DNA of 64,000 bases from Budorcas taxicolor (taxonomy: Eukaryota > Chordata > Mammalia > Artiodactyla > Bovidae): positions 7,130,001-7,194,000 of the forward strand of contig NC_068925.1 of the NCBI RefSeq assembly GCF_023091745.1. The letters run 5' to 3'. The position numbers and the translations under genes are program-made. Positions 23,001-34,875 of this stretch are shown here, in pieces (the stretch's first letter is position 1; every line of letters begins with the position of its first letter). Below the pieces are notes generated by a model that saw only the letters and a program-made list of their open reading frames with translations, ran no database searches and was not told where the DNA came from.

Positions 23001-23240
23001 GAAGAAAGAGTGGGCAGGTGGATTAGGAGGAAAGAGAAGCACAACAGAAAGTCCTGTGCAGTCAAAGGTCAAGAATGAGTGGTTAAGTAAGTAAGCTGAA
23101 CGTAAAGGAAATTATAGACAGAGAACAGGATGTTTGAATTAGTAATTTTGTGTGCAGTGTTGTGGTGTAATATTATGATGTAACAGAGTCTGGGGTGTTA
23201 CCGAGGAGGTAATTTGTTGGGGAGAATCTACTTTAAACCA
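20045..23240 (+). repeat. Old mammalian interspersed repeat (class not named) split by BovB
   Basis: Scattered blocks match a widespread old mammalian repeat: 'gaagagatcactaggtatat', 'catgttagagatggtggtag', 'gggtctcaaagatgattaac' and a 3' part after the BovB (22813-23240). Identity is low. I am fairly sure it is an ancient repeat but not of its class. The BovB at 21684-22812 interrupts it. Confidence 0.35.
21684..22812 (+). mobile_element. BovB LINE fragment (RT to 3' end)
   Basis: Starts just 5' of the RT ('catctatttctgcttcatta') and runs to the 3' end. The RT motif reads YAYD (near 22020), so the first catalytic Asp is lost. A local A/T-rich expansion of about 35 bp ('aaaattcaaaatttgaaaaa') lies at 22115-22150. 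Several frameshifts. Confidence 0.92.
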
Positions 23241-24895
23241 TGCTAAATTTTAATTTCACTCTTCAAAGTCAATATAATGACAATTATCACTTTTAACCCT
23301 GACACTTGGCATTTATATTATAAAAAAATAATAAATCCACTAGGGATAGCTTTGCATGTTCAGTCTCTGAATTCATTCTCACAGACTTCATTTACATGTG
23401 TTCATCTGCTGGCAACTGTAAAGTTTTATATTTAGAGGGCACACTTCCTCTCAATGGCATTCAAATTTCTCTTACCCATTAGCCAGAGTTTCCTAAGTCT
23501 GCGGTTTCACAACCTTGGTTGATCATCAGAATCACCTGTGGAGTTTTTTAATTCATAAATTCCCACCTGCCCAGGGTTAACCACACTCAGTAGTTCTCAG
23601 GTGCGGCGTGGGAAATCTGTATATTAAACAAAAGCTACCCAAGTAATTCTGACAACTTGCTAGGGATGGCAATCATTGCCCTGAGGGATGGGGGGAAATA
23701 TCCTGCCTCTGACTTATCAGTTCCCTCATACAAACTTCTGGAGCTAGACATGTCAAGGAAAGCAGCTAGAGTTCCACAGACTATAAACAAATGCAGCCAA
23801 AATTTACATTACATGGAACTAATTTATGTATTTTTAAATAATGAAAATATTAAGACATTCTGTTATTTTGCCTTCTTATTGTCCTTAATTAAGAAAGGAG
23901 AAGAGTTTCACAATTTCTCTATTATATGAATAATACCTAGAGAATAATATTATTGTAACATTGCTGTATAATAGCTGTGTGATAGACTTTACTGTAAAAT
24001 GGTACAGTTTTTTGATATCTATTTCAACATTTTCTTTTTAAAAATATTCTCCTCCATATCTGATCTTTGGAGACTGAAAAAAGAGAGAGGACTTGGAAAG
24101 CTATTGTAGAAAACTACATTAGAGATGATGGTGGCAGAAACTACAAAAATAGTAAAAGGAATCCAAAGAAGAGAGAAAGTTGAAAGTGATTTATTAGACA
24201 AGATAGATACAATTTGGCATTAGGGATGGTACATTCAGATTTTTATTGGAGTTCTAAAACTAACTGTGCATGAGTTATATCTTTAAGTGCCACAAAGTAG
24301 AAATGTTTTTATTTTGGTTTAAAGATTGTACATTTGGCTTATTTAAAATTATATGATTATTCCTAATACTAGCTTATTTTTTAACCAAAAACAATCAGAG
24401 ACTTAAAACCAACTTTCAAAGTTGCTGTTGTCACAAACACTGTTTAACCTAAGAAGGACCAGAAAAAGAAGAATTGAGAAACAAGTGCACTGTACCTTGG
24501 TTCCTATTTCCTATGGGAAGTCTTAAAAGAATTGAAGATAAAACTCATGGGGGATGGAGGAAGTGAAATTAATTTTGTAAGTCAGTTTAACCAGAGAACA
24601 TCTAGAATAAAATGGTAATAAGACTCACCAACTACAGGCAGAGGAAATCAAACCCTTTTAATGTTCACATGTAAGGAAATAGAATTCACTGACTATGAAA
24701 CACTACTGTGAACGTATGCATGGCCTACTAGTTTGTGCTTAAGTTAAACTCATTTTATTTTTACCTTAATCCTTACAAAATAATTATTTCTTGCAGTTGA
24801 TAGCTCACCCTAAATGGAAACCTGACTTTGGCTCAATAGATGACTTGGAAGAATTATTTATGGCTTGTGTATAAAATGTGTGATTGATATGTAGT
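23241..24895. other. Mostly unique non-coding DNA with one hAT relic
   Basis: Apart from the hAT-type relic at 23500-23652, I see no named family and no gene. The 90-codon frame at 23657-23929 has no domain. Confidence 0.42.
23500..23652 (+). mobile_element. hAT-Charlie-type MITE relic
   Basis: 'ggttgatcatcagaatcacc' then 'ctgtggagttttttaattca', a central 'cccacctgcccagg' and 'ctacccaagtaattctgac' reproduce the imperfectly palindromic layout of the common hAT-Charlie non-autonomous elements (MER3/MER5 group). Exact subfamily not assigned. Confidence 0.5.
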
Positions 24896-25137
24896 AAGAA
24901 TGAATAGGGGTTTCCCTGGTGGCTCAGTAGTAAAGAATCCATTTGCAATGCAGGAGCCACTGGAGACTCAGGTTAGATTTCTAGGTCAGGAAGACCCCCT
25001 GGAGGAGGGCATGGCAACCCACTCCAGAATTCTTGCCTGGAGAATCCCATGAACAGAGCCTGGCAGTCTAAGTCCACAGGGTCACAAAGAGTCAGACATG
25101 ACTGAAGTGACTTAGCACGGATGCACAAGAATGGATA
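24896..25137 (+). mobile_element. Bov-tA SINE with 11-bp target-site duplication
   Basis: Head 'tttccctggtggctcagtag', body 'caacccactccagaattctt', end 'gaagtgacttagcacggatg'. AAGAATGaATA (24896-24906) and AAGAATGgATA (25127-25137) flank it with one mismatch. Confidence 0.94.
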
Positions 25138-25656
25138 AACAGAGCTAGTTGAAAGGATGAGGATCCAAAATAATATTGACTTGAAATTCAGTTCAAGTGA
25201 AACATGGAGAATACTGTAAATATAACTATAAATACTGTGTGCTCAATTAATTTTAAAACATTCAAATGTATAAGGTCAGTATGGAAATTAACATGGCTTA
25301 AGAGCAGCCCGTGTTAGAACAACTTCAGGATTTAATTAACTCAATATTAGCCAATAATATGATTATATAGTCTAAACCACTACTGCTATCTTGGAACACA
25401 TTAATTCAAGCATAGTGATCAGGAAAAGAGGAATGATAATTGCATTCTTTTCTTCACTGTTAATACTGAAAAATGTTGCAATCAGCTTTGCCTATTGTAA
25501 TTTAGAAAGAGCATAAGCAAATCGGGTTGTATTCAAATGTGGATGAAGACAATGGTACAAAAACTTGAATCCATAATTAAAGTTAGCAAAAGAAGCAAAA
25601 TACTTGGCCTATAGAAGAGAAAGACACAGCTGGTGTCAAATATGTGAAGGAGAATT
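25138..25656. other. Non-coding, nothing recognised
   Basis: AT-rich unique-looking sequence. No open frame or repeat family that I can support. Confidence 0.45.
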
Positions 25657-25940
25657 ATTATTTGTTTTTAATTAATTTATTTTAATTGGAGGCGAATTAG
25701 TTTACAATATTTTGGTGGGTTTGCCATACATTGACATGAAACAGCCATAGATGTACACGTGTCCCCATCTTGAACCCCCCCTCCCACCTCCCTCCCCATC
25801 CCATCCCTCTGAGTCATCCCAGTGCACCAGCCCTGAGCACCCTGTCTCATGCATCAGCCTGGACTGGCGGTCTGTTTCACATGTGATAATATACATGTTT
25901 CAATGTTATTCTCTCAGATCATCCAACCCCCTCCCAAAAA
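25657..25940 (-). mobile_element. Ruminant L1 3' end, 5' truncated
   Basis: T-rich start (tail of a minus-strand insertion), 'taattggaggcgaattagtt', 'ccctcccacctccctcccc', 'catgcatcagcctggactgg' and 'atacatgtttcaatg'. AGAATTA occurs at both edges and may be a short target-site duplication. Confidence 0.9.
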
Positions 25941-26192
25941 AAGAATTAGATTCATTCTGTGTAGTTCCAACTGATAAGACTCAGATAGGCTAATGGGTGA
26001 AAAGAGCAGGTAGGCAAATTTTGTCTACATGCCCAAGCAAGTATAAATGGTTTAACAAATTTTGGCTAACAGGGAACTAGTAAACCTCTTTGGGGATAAT
26101 ACTAACACAGAAAGTCTTGCATAAAGTATCAGAATATAATGTTCAATGGCCTTCAAAAATTGCTCAAAATTGCTCAAATATTGGTGCCAAAC

Positions 26193-26352
26193 TGACCACA
26201 TCCAAACAATCATCTGGGAGATCATTAAAAGCAAAAGTTCTAGATTCTTCACCTGGGGCTTCTAAGTTATTTGGACTTAGTTGTGTTGTGGCACAGGACC
26301 CCAGATTTTAACATGCTCCTGGGTGATTGTGATGACCAGCCATATTTAGAAA
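26193..26352 (-). mobile_element. hAT-Charlie-type MITE relic
   Basis: 'aatcatctgggagatcatta', 'tcttcacctggggcttctaa' and 'ttttaacatgctcctgggtg' followed by 'attgtgatgaccag' match the layout of hAT-Charlie non-autonomous elements. Diverged; subfamily open. Confidence 0.5.
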
Positions 26353-26418
26353 CCACCAAATCACGTTATTTCTAAAAGTCCACTCCAGCTCTTAAATGCT
26401 ATAATCCCAAATACTTAG

Positions 26419-26608
26419 AAAAGATCATGTGTGTGTGTGTGTGTGTGTGTATGTACAGTTGTGTCTGACTCTTTGTGACCCTAGGGACTGTGATCCAACA
26501 GGACCTTCTGAACATGAAATTTACCAGGCGAGAATACTGGAGTGGGTTGCCATTTCCTAACCACCTCCCTGCTCCCTGCCCCCTCCCCCCCCCCAAAAAA
26601 AAGATCAT
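26419..26608 (-). mobile_element. Truncated Bov-tA SINE with (TG)n at its tail
   Basis: Reverse-oriented SINE body ('gtgtctgactctttgtgacc', 'gaatactggagtgggttgcc'), lacking its tRNA head. A (TG)n run lies at its tail side (26429-26450) and a C-rich run at the other end. Perfect 10-bp duplications AAAAGATCAT at 26419-26428 and 26599-26608 show that the truncation happened at insertion. Confidence 0.9.
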
Positions 26609-28960
26609 ACTCTTGACAAAATGATATAATGAAGTATTCAGTGAAGTTAAGATTTAATTTTTATTTATTAATTGTTGGTATGTAAATATCCTTAAAAACA
26701 TGTCCTGAAAGAGAATTTGGAAGAATTAAGAAACAAAACCAAACACTAGATATTTTTTTCTGCTGTCTAGTCATTCCACTAGATTATTTAAGAACATAGA
26801 TGTTTCTTAGATTTCATGGAAGTCCTGGGGTGAAATCTACTCCTTTGCAGTCCTGCAGAAAGCACCGGTCTTTCTTAGTTTGATATTGGGGTTTTCCAAA
26901 AGGACCAAAGGATCTTTTGTACAAATAGCCAACTATATTGTCTACCATTGTTGCTCATTTAAAAAACATATTAGAAAGAAAACTGTTATGATTAAAAGTT
27001 TCACAGAGCACAAATTTCTTTAGTCAGCATGAACATAAGCCAGCAACCCTCAGCAATTATTTCTACAATATTTCTTATCTACTTCTGTATTCTGGTTCCG
27101 CTGTATGCACTCAAACATGTGGCAACCCAGGACCTTGGACAGTAATTCATTTCCCAAGAGCAAGGACAGCTGAACTGAAAAGGGTGGGATAAAAGCGGAG
27201 TTTCTATGGGTGAGACTATAGACCTATTCTCAGTAGGTCAGTCCTGAAAGTACTAACAGACTTAAAAATCATAGCACACAAAGAGTTGAAACGATTCTTA
27301 AATGGTATAAAGTAAACCCCTGTTACAAATGAGAAAACAGAGATCCGGAGAAGACATGTGACTTGGCCTAAGTCTTTCGCTTAGAAAGTAACAGACATGA
27401 GACTAGAATCTGAATCTCCAGTCTTAGGTCTGCTGAAGAAGAACCTAAGATTCCATTAAGATACCACTTTGAGAAAAAAGAGCCCCATATGAATGGAGAT
27501 GGGAAGCCATGGTGGGAGATACAATTAACACTGTATATACTCTGTGTTGACAACCAGACCTGGAGAGTGATTTGCTCTGCATGTAGAAGGTAGGTAAATG
27601 GGATGACAGGGAGGGGCAATCAATAATGGTGGCAATTTAAGAGCTAGTTAAAGAAAAGAACTGGACTAAATTCAGGTTATTGAGATGGAAATTTAATCTG
27701 GGCTCTCTGGAGTTAAAAGATCTCTGGATTTATATCATAAATAGAGCATAAGAAATAGAAAGAGAACCAGAAACAGACTACAAAGAATAATATTCTTCAA
27801 AGAAAGAGAATTAGATGCATACAGCACCCTGTGGATTCCTTGGGGCTAGAGTGGGAGAGATAACACTGAGAGAGAAATTATTGGATTTCCCTGTACCACC
27901 ACAATATTATCATATTATTCACACTAAAGTAATTTAAGATACTACAGCAATTTTAAAATTAAAAATTAGGTTAATGTTAGAAGGGTCTTCAAATAAATTA
28001 GTGTCTAGGAGGGAATATAAGGAAGGAACATTCCAGAAGGAAGTTAGGATTTTGATTCACCAATTAAATTGGAAAACAACCAGGTGTTATAAAATAAAAC
28101 TTTGTATAAATGCTGTAAACCTAAAACTTTCCAGCTGTCATTCAATCTTTTGGATAGGAATCTGGACTTATCATTAAATTGGGTAAGTGTTTAGGTCAAT
28201 TTTGGAATATGTTTGGTGGAATATTATGTGAATATTAAAGTGATATGTATGAAAATTTTAGAAATGTATTTTTTAAATGTAGGGCCTAGGATAAGTGAAA
28301 CATATATCACAAAGTTATTGTGAGGATTAAAATAAATAATTAATATTAAAATAATTTTAAACAATAAAGTGGTATTAAAATATATAATATCATAATTATA
28401 CTATGGAAAAAATATTCTTGCATTTGGGTAAAATTTATAAAAGACCATAGAGTATCTACAGCTCTTGTAAGGAGACTTATGGTACTACTTTGGGGTCAAC
28501 AGAGAAGCAGTGAAGTGGGATGTTTTTCTACCAACACTGCATTTATCATTAGTTCAGAATTGCTTGGGGGAACATGGCTCTCAAACAGTTCTGACTTGCC
28601 TGCTTTCGGCCCAATATTCCTTCATCATAAGAAAGAAGCCTAAGGACTGGGGATCCCAGTGCTTGCAGTAAATAGCCTTAGTCATGTAGAAGTAAAACAG
28701 CAAAGGGCCCTCTAGCTATAGCATCATCAGCTACAGGCCTTTTCACATCGGACAGAAGATATCTCTCAAATCGGTCACTGTGTTTCTGCTTTCTGTGTGA
28801 ATTAACTCACAGACCTTATAGCTACTTATCACTTCACACCTTTTCTGGGCTGCAAATTTTTAATCTATATTTCACATTCTATCTTTCCCCCAAATCCTAG
28901 TTTTACATTCCTGGATGTTGATAGCATAAATCCACTTTGATAGCACCATCAACAAATATC
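26609..28960. other. Long unique stretch without gene, containing one MIR relic
   Basis: 2.3 kb in which only the MIR at 27300-27430 is recognisable. Open frames (27368-27619 minus, 27974-28177 plus) show no domain. No CpG clustering or splice-framed exon that I can see. Confidence 0.42.
27300..27430 (+). mobile_element. MIR SINE relic
   Basis: 'cccctgttacaaatgagaaa' followed by 'acagagatccggagaag', 'acttggccta' and a 'gaatctgaatctccag'-type end matches the MIR core in the right order. Confidence 0.65.
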
Positions 28961-30099
28961 CGTTGCCAAAATCCGTTGTATCATAAAAAAAGCAAGAGTG
29001 TTCCAGAAAAATATCTATTTCTGCTTTATTGACTACACCAAAGCCTCTGACTGTGTGGGTCACAACAAACTGTGGAAAATTCTTAAAGAGATGGGAATAC
29101 CAGACCACCTGACTTGCCTCTTGAGGAATCTTTATGCAGGTCAGGAAGCAACAGTTAGAACTGGACATGGAACAACAGACTGCTTCCAAATTGGCAACGG
29201 AGTACGTCAAGGCTGTGTATTGTCACCCTGCTTATTTAACTTATATGCAGAATATATCATGCGAAATGCTGGGCTGGATGAAGCACAAACTGGAATCAAG
29301 TTTGCTGGGAGAAATATCAATACCCTCAGATAAGCAGATGACACCACCCTTATGGCAGAAAGCGAAGAAGAACTAAAAAGCCTCTTGATGAAAGTGAAAG
29401 AAGAGAGTGAAAAAGTTGGCTTAAAGCTCAACATTCAGAAAACTAAGATCATGGCATCTGGTCTCATCACTTCATGACAGATGGGGAAACAATGGAAACA
29501 GTGACAGGCTTTATTTTTCTTTGGGGCTCCAAAATCACTGCAGATGGTGACTGCAGCCATGAAATTAAAAGACGCTTGCTTTTTGGAAGAAAAGTTATGA
29601 CCAACCTAGACAGCTTATTAAAAAGCAGAGACATTACTGTGCCAACAAAGGTACGTCTAGTCAAAGCTATGTTTTTTTCCAGTAGTCATGTATGGGTGTG
29701 AGAGTTGGAGTATAAAGAAAGCTGATTGCTGAGGAATTGATGCTTTTGAACTGTGCTGTTGGAGAAGACTCTTGAGGGTCTCTTGGACTGAAACGAGATC
29801 CAACCAGTTCATCCTAAAGGAAATCAGTCCTGAATATCCTTTGGAAGGACTGATGCTGAAGCTGGATCTCCAATACTTTGGCCGCCTGATGCGAAGAACT
29901 GACTCCTTGGAAAAGACCCTGATGCTGGGAAAGATTGAAGGCGGGGAGAGAAGGGGACTACAGAGGATGAGATGGTTGGATTGCATCACTGACTCGATGG
30001 ACATGAGTTTGAGTAAGCTCCAGGAGTTAGTGATAGGGAAGCCTGGTGTGCTGCAGTCATGGGGTCACAAACAGTCAGACATGACTGAGTGACTGAACT
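28961..30099 (+). mobile_element. BovB LINE fragment (RT to 3' end)
   Basis: Begins shortly 5' of the RT ('ctatttctgctttattgact') and extends to the element's end ('gactgagtgactgaactga'). The frame 28998-29333 covers much of the RT but hits a stop where the Tyr of YADD should be (29332-29334), so the RT is dead. The C-terminal motif YGCESW is altered at 29695. Confidence 0.94.
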
Positions 30100-30180
30100 G
30101 ATCAAAAAATATCCATAAATACATATTAAGCCCTAATATGGTATCAGGTATTGCTTAGGTAGTGGGAATATGCCAGTGGG

Positions 30181-30361
30181 GGGATGCTCAGTTATGTCCA
30201 ACTCTTTGTGACCCCTTGGACCATACAGTCCATGGAATTCTCCAGTCAAGAATACTGGTGTGGGTTTCCTTCTCCAGCGAATCTTCCCAACCCAGGGATC
30301 AAACGCAGGTCTTTCACACTGCAGGTGGATTATTTAGCAGCTGAGCCACCAGGGAAGCCCA
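30181..30361 (-). mobile_element. Bov-tA SINE
   Basis: Reverse copy: 'gctcagttatgtccaactct', 'caagaatactggtgtgggtt', B-box reverse 'gggatcaaacgc' and head 'gctgagccaccagggaagcc'. No secure target-site duplication. Confidence 0.92.
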
Positions 30362-30424
30362 AAGTAAATTTTTCTTCACAGATTTTAAAGCATGAAGGTG
30401 AATAGAGGTATATAGGTAAATAAA

Positions 30425-30600
30425 CAGGTGATTTTAGAGTATGCAAAGCCCTAGGATATGGGCAGTCCAGAGTGCTGTGGGAGATGCTGGAGGGGCATAA
30501 GCCTGAATGTGAGGAGTCAGGAATGTTCCCTGGGAGAAGTAAGGCCTGAAATGAGACCCTAAGGATGAGTCGGAGTTAATGAATCTTATCAAAACTGCTT
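30425..30600 (+). repeat. Old mammalian interspersed repeat fragment (class not named)
   Basis: 'aatgttccctgggagaagta' and 'aggcctgaaatgagacccta' followed by 'aggatgagtcggagtta' resemble the 5' part of the same old repeat as at 20-23 kb and 50.2 kb. Low confidence. Confidence 0.3.
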
Positions 30601-30738
30601 TCCCAAGAATCAGCTCAAGGCCTAGAGCAGAGTAAATTCTTGATTAATGTATGCCAAATGTGTGAATGAGGAAAAAAACACTTCAGGAGGAGAAAAAAAT
30701 ATATAGGAGACTCAGTATTTTGAGAGAAATCATTTTGC

Positions 30739-30967
30739 AGGGCTTTCCAGGTGGCTTAGCAGGGAAGAATCTGCTAACACAAGAGACACAGGAGATATGA
30801 ATTTGATTCTGTCAGGAAGAGGGCTGTCAGGAACATCTCCTGGAGGAGGAAATGGTAATTTACTTCAGTATTCTTGCCTGGAAATTTCCATGGACAGAAG
30901 AGCCTTGTGGGCTACAATCCACTGGGTTTGCAAATAGTTGGATATGACTGAGCAACAGAATACACAG
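30739..30967 (+). mobile_element. Bov-tA SINE, diverged
   Basis: Head 'gctttccaggtggcttagca', body 'ttacttcagtattcttgcc', end 'ggatatgactgagcaacag'. A short internal repeat of 'gtcaggaa' at 30810-30833 shows a small duplication. Confidence 0.9.
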
Positions 30968-31068
30968 GCACACAAATGGTAGCAATATTGTATGGGTGGG
31001 AAAGGGGTGAATCTCCCTCTGAGATAAAGGCAACCCATGATAAAAGAAAGCTGTTCATTCTAAAAAAT

Positions 31069-31579
31069 AGAAATGTGTATATGTACCTTCAGCCATTAAA
31101 AAGAATACATTTGAATCAGTTCTAATGAGGTGGATGAAACTGGAGCCGATTATACAGAGTGAAGTAAGCCAGAAAGAAAAACACCAATACAGTATACTAA
31201 CACATATATATGGAATTTAGAAAGATGGTAATGATAACCCTGTATGTGAGACAGCAAAAGAGACACAGATGTATAGAACGGACTTTTGGACTCTGAGGGA
31301 GAGGAAGAGGGTGGGATGATTTGGGAGAATGGCACTGAAACATGTATACTATCATGTAAGAAATGAATCACCAGTCTATGTTCGATACAGGATACAGGAT
31401 GCTTGGGGCTGGTGCATGGGGATGATCCAGAGAGATGATGTGGGGTGGGAGGTGGGAGGGGGGTTCAGGATTGGGAACTCATGTACACCCGTGGTGGATT
31501 CACGTCAATGTATGGCAAAACCAATACAGTATTGTAAAGTAAAATAAAGTAAAATAAAAATTAAAAAAAAAGAAATGTG
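31069..31579 (+). mobile_element. Ruminant L1 3' end (about 490 bp) with target-site duplication
   Basis: Plus-strand end of ORF2 and the full 3' UTR: 'agccattaaaaagaatacat', 'agaaaaacaccaatacagta', 'gggtgggatgatttgggag', 'gtatggcaaaaccaataca' and an A-rich tail. AGAAATGTG at 31069-31077 and 31571-31579 flanks it. It supplies the in-window reference for reading the inverted L1 at 9.1-10.4 kb. Confidence 0.93.
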
Positions 31580-32337
31580 ACTTTTAAAAGTTCATTTATT
31601 TCCTGTGCATTGCGCACTTCCTTCTAGCTCTAATAACTCTGAGCACAGTTAAACGGTGAAAAAGAAGCATTCTGCAGGGGTTGTGAGCTCCAAGCTTGAA
31701 GCTTGAGAGATGAGTAGTCGTCCAAAAGAGGAGCAACGGTAATAATTATGTAAAAGAAGTTGGAATAATATATTGGTGAGGGAATAGCTTGTTCAAGGAT
31801 GAAAGCTCAGAGATTTGGCAACTTTAGGTGGTAAGGCATGTGATTCAGTCATGTGAAAGGGAAGTCAAGAGCAAAAAGATGAAAGGGCCCTGCTCATAGG
31901 TCTCATATGGCATATTAAAATATTTACACTTGAGGATAATGATAAGTCAAACATTTCATATGAATCTATATGATCAAGTAGAAAGAAAGAGTGAGATGTT
32001 GAGAAAATCTGACTGGTTGGCCACCTGACAAGGTTTCTCAAGGTAAATATGTGTGTTTCTACATTCCAAGGCATAATCTTTGACTTCACTGTTTCAGAAA
32101 CTGACTTTCGTCAACATAAGAACTATGGATTATTTTTTGGATAGCAGATAGTCTTTCACTAACAGAACTTCCAAGAAACTTTCTCTATCAATTATATAAA
32201 TTTTCCAGTGATCAGAATAGTTATGTATCCTACATGGAATCTCTCCTCCCTTTTCTGTATCCAACTCTAAACCTTGGAAGATTACTTGTTAGAATCAAAG
32301 ATACAAGTATTAATGTATTGAGGGATATTTTATCCCA
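31580..32337. other. Non-coding, nothing recognised
   Basis: Unique-looking sequence. The minus-strand frame 31865-32089 has no domain. Confidence 0.42.
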
Positions 32338-32515
32338 GCCTGTGGCTCTCAACCCTGACTGTATATTAGAATTATTCAGGGAACTTTTAAAAAATTACTG
32401 ATGTCCTCTTTAGGTCAATAAAATCAGAATCTCTAAGAGTTTACCCCAATTTACTTTTGTAGACACCTCACATGATTCTGTTGTGCAGATACTGAGGCCT
32501 CATACAACCTGATGA
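32338..32515 (+). mobile_element. hAT-Charlie-type MITE relic
   Basis: 'gtggctctcaaccctgactg', 'tatattagaattattcaggg', 'aaaatcagaatctctaagag' and 'cacatgattctgttgtgcag' match the usual order of blocks in MER3-like elements. Confidence 0.6.
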
Positions 32516-32901
32516 AATAGTTTCTCTAATTAGCAGATGTTCAGATCATTCTAAATTCAGTGTTTGCTCACTGCACAACACAAGATACATATTTCCAGCT
32601 GACCCCAGGTTTCCTAACTTCTGTTGCAAACCACCTTTATACCATTGACATATGCTATCTTTTTTCACTTTAAAATATTTCAAACATCCAGGAAAAATAG
32701 AATAATGAATAACTGAACTCAAACCCAAATTTTTTCAGATCTAACCATTTTGTAAATTTAGTTCAGATGTTTTATAAAATTACAGATATGAATTTAAGTC
32801 CCCTATGTACCCCTGTCTAATCCAATTCTCCTACTTGTCTGCTTAGACATAACAGTGATCCTAAAAGTGGTATTCATCATTTCTATGCATATCCTTTTAC
32901 T

Positions 32902-33789
32902 AAAAATGGATGCTTTGTTTATTTGTTTATTTAGGCAAAGCAACAGACTGTATTGGGAAAGCATGCTTGGGAAGAGGGCAGTAGGGCAGGGAACCCAAGA
33001 GATCTGCTCTGCCACATGGCTCTCAGTCCTGGGTTTTATGGTAATGGGATTAGTTTCCAAGTGGTCTTTGGCCAATCATCTGGCTCAGAGTACTTCCTGG
33101 TGGCACACACATTTTTCAATCAAGATGAATGCTAACAAGTAGGATTCTGGGAGATGGATGGACATGTGACGTCTCCTTTTGACCTTTCCCATACTCTTCT
33201 GGTTAGTTCTGGCTTATAAGTTCTGTGTTTCTTAACAGGATCTCCTGTCATAAAACAATTCATGCAGATGGTTCCTATGGTGCCTGACCAGGGTGGGTAG
33301 TTTCAGTCAGTGTGCTTCCTCTAACAACTCCACTCTGAGAGACTTCATACTCAAGATACTGGGAACTGGGGTGGAGGTCTCTTCCTTCTGTAACTACTTC
33401 CTGCTAGGCATGGATGTAGTGCTGCTTAGCAGAGAAGTCTCTATCTCATCTAAGTCAAGGCATTCCATATCTGAAACTAACTTCCACCCTTGTAGTTATA
33501 GCGAGTTACCTGAAACTGTTGGATCGTGTCAGAGACGAAACAGACAGAGGTAAAACAAGAGGCTAAGCAGGATGGTCATCACTGGGCCCAGAAAAGGAAG
33601 GCAAAATTTGGGGTGAGGGCTTCAGGGTGTGTGATTTGTTGGTGGTGAGGAGAGTGTTCCAGGAATATTGTGCTTAGCCTAAAATTATCATCTTCTACCT
33701 GAGTGGGGCTCCAGTTCCGCAGAAGAACTCAAAGAAATTGCTATGCATATTCCTTGTGTAGGAACCAGGACCCTGCCAAAAATGGATGC
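32902..33789 (-). pseudogene. Probable retrocopy of an endogenous-retrovirus 3' transcript (env end + LTR + A-rich tail)
   Basis: An 864-bp insert (32914-33777) is flanked by perfect 12-bp repeats AAAAATGGATGC at 32902-32913 and 33778-33789. On the minus strand it ends in a polyadenylation signal followed at once by an A-rich tail (plus strand 32914-32932, T-rich). Just before that is a stretch typical of a gammaretroviral LTR R region ('cagtctgttgctttgcc' on the minus strand). Upstream, around 33500-33590, broken frames resemble the membrane span and cytoplasmic tail of a retroviral envelope, with several stops and a shift. An A-tail and TSDs at both ends instead of an LTR pair point to L1-mediated retroposition. 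No open env frame remains. Confidence 0.5.
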
Positions 33790-34033
33790 ATTCTTTAATG
33801 GATGCAGATCAGTACCGTTTTGTGTACTTGTATCTTTTACATAAATGGTATCATCCTTCATGTAGCCTGCAATTTTCAATCATTGATCAAGAGTACATTC
33901 TGGAGAATTTATGTTAATACATTCAACTTTAATTCAACCCTTTTCACTGATGTATGAATGATATGAGTTTATATAAATGCAGTTTTCATGCTAGAGTTTA
34001 TTTTGGGTATATATCTAGAAGTGGAAATTGAGT

Positions 34034-34036
<3 letters not shown>

Positions 34037-34092
<56 letters not shown>
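34037..34092. repeat. (TA)n(CA)n microsatellite
   Basis: About 20 TA units followed by about 9 CA units, inside the old L1. Likely length-polymorphic. Confidence 0.97.
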
Positions 34093-34360
34093 ATTTTCCT
34101 TGATGTGACTAAATTATTCTCAAAACAATATCTAATTTATTTCCCTACCAGAAGGGTGTGAAATTTCCCTTTGTGTTACATTCTTATCAATGCTTGTCAT
34201 TGTTGCAAATGCAAAATTAAAATTTAGCCAGTCTAGTAGGTGTACAATAATATTGGTTTAAATCTGTAATCCCTTTATTACTAATGAAATTGAGCATATT
34301 TTGATATACACTGGGTATACAGTTTTCTTTGACTAGCAAACAAGAGTCAAATTTTTTTTT

Positions 34361-34875
34361 ATCCAGCATAGAAAAACTTAATGATGTTCTTTAGGAGAAA
34401 ATATTTCATGAAGTGTAGAACAAAATACCCATTTGATCATGAGTTATTGCAAATAATAGAGAATTATAGGAGAAATATATAAATAGTATGTTATCATATA
34501 AAAGCGGAAAGCAGAAAAATATCTAATGGATGCTTAATGAAAGAAAAGGATTGGGAAAATATTGATACAATGGAAATTATTTAAAGGAAGAATTGCCTAT
34601 CTCTATGGCAAAGAAGATTGATCTTTCCTTGTGTTTTGTGAACCACACATTTTGTCTACGAGAAAATTCGGTCTTGTCATGCACCAGGTAAGTGATATGC
34701 GCTATCACTTTGCACAAGATGCAGTGCTTCCTAGAAAGGAGAGGAGGTTTCAGTGATATAGAAATCTTTGGGGAGCTAAAATCTTTTGGGATCATTTTGT
34801 TATTCACAGGTATTTGAAGCTACCCTTTGAGAACAGTAGAATGAGATTTTTGCCTCTTTTGCCCAGCAATTAGAA
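34361..34875. other. Non-coding, nothing recognised
   Basis: The minus-strand frame at 34577-34807 shows no domain. No repeat recognised. Confidence 0.42.

Larger units (their letters stand above)
32540..34360 (-). mobile_element. Old LINE-1 (L1M-type), antisense, split by an ERV retrocopy
   Basis: Reverse-oriented L1 3' half. Left part 32540-32901, right part 33790-34360 with 'cataaatggtatcatccttc', 'agaagtggaaattgagtcaa' and 'tagccagtctagtaggtgta'. Removing 32914-33777 and one copy of a 12-bp duplication restores it. A TA/CA microsatellite has expanded within the right part. Confidence 0.68.

Noticed and set aside
34037..34092. CRISPR-like or other ordered array among the tandem repeats
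   Set aside because: Plain TA/CA microsatellite; no repeat-spacer structure occurs anywhere in the window.
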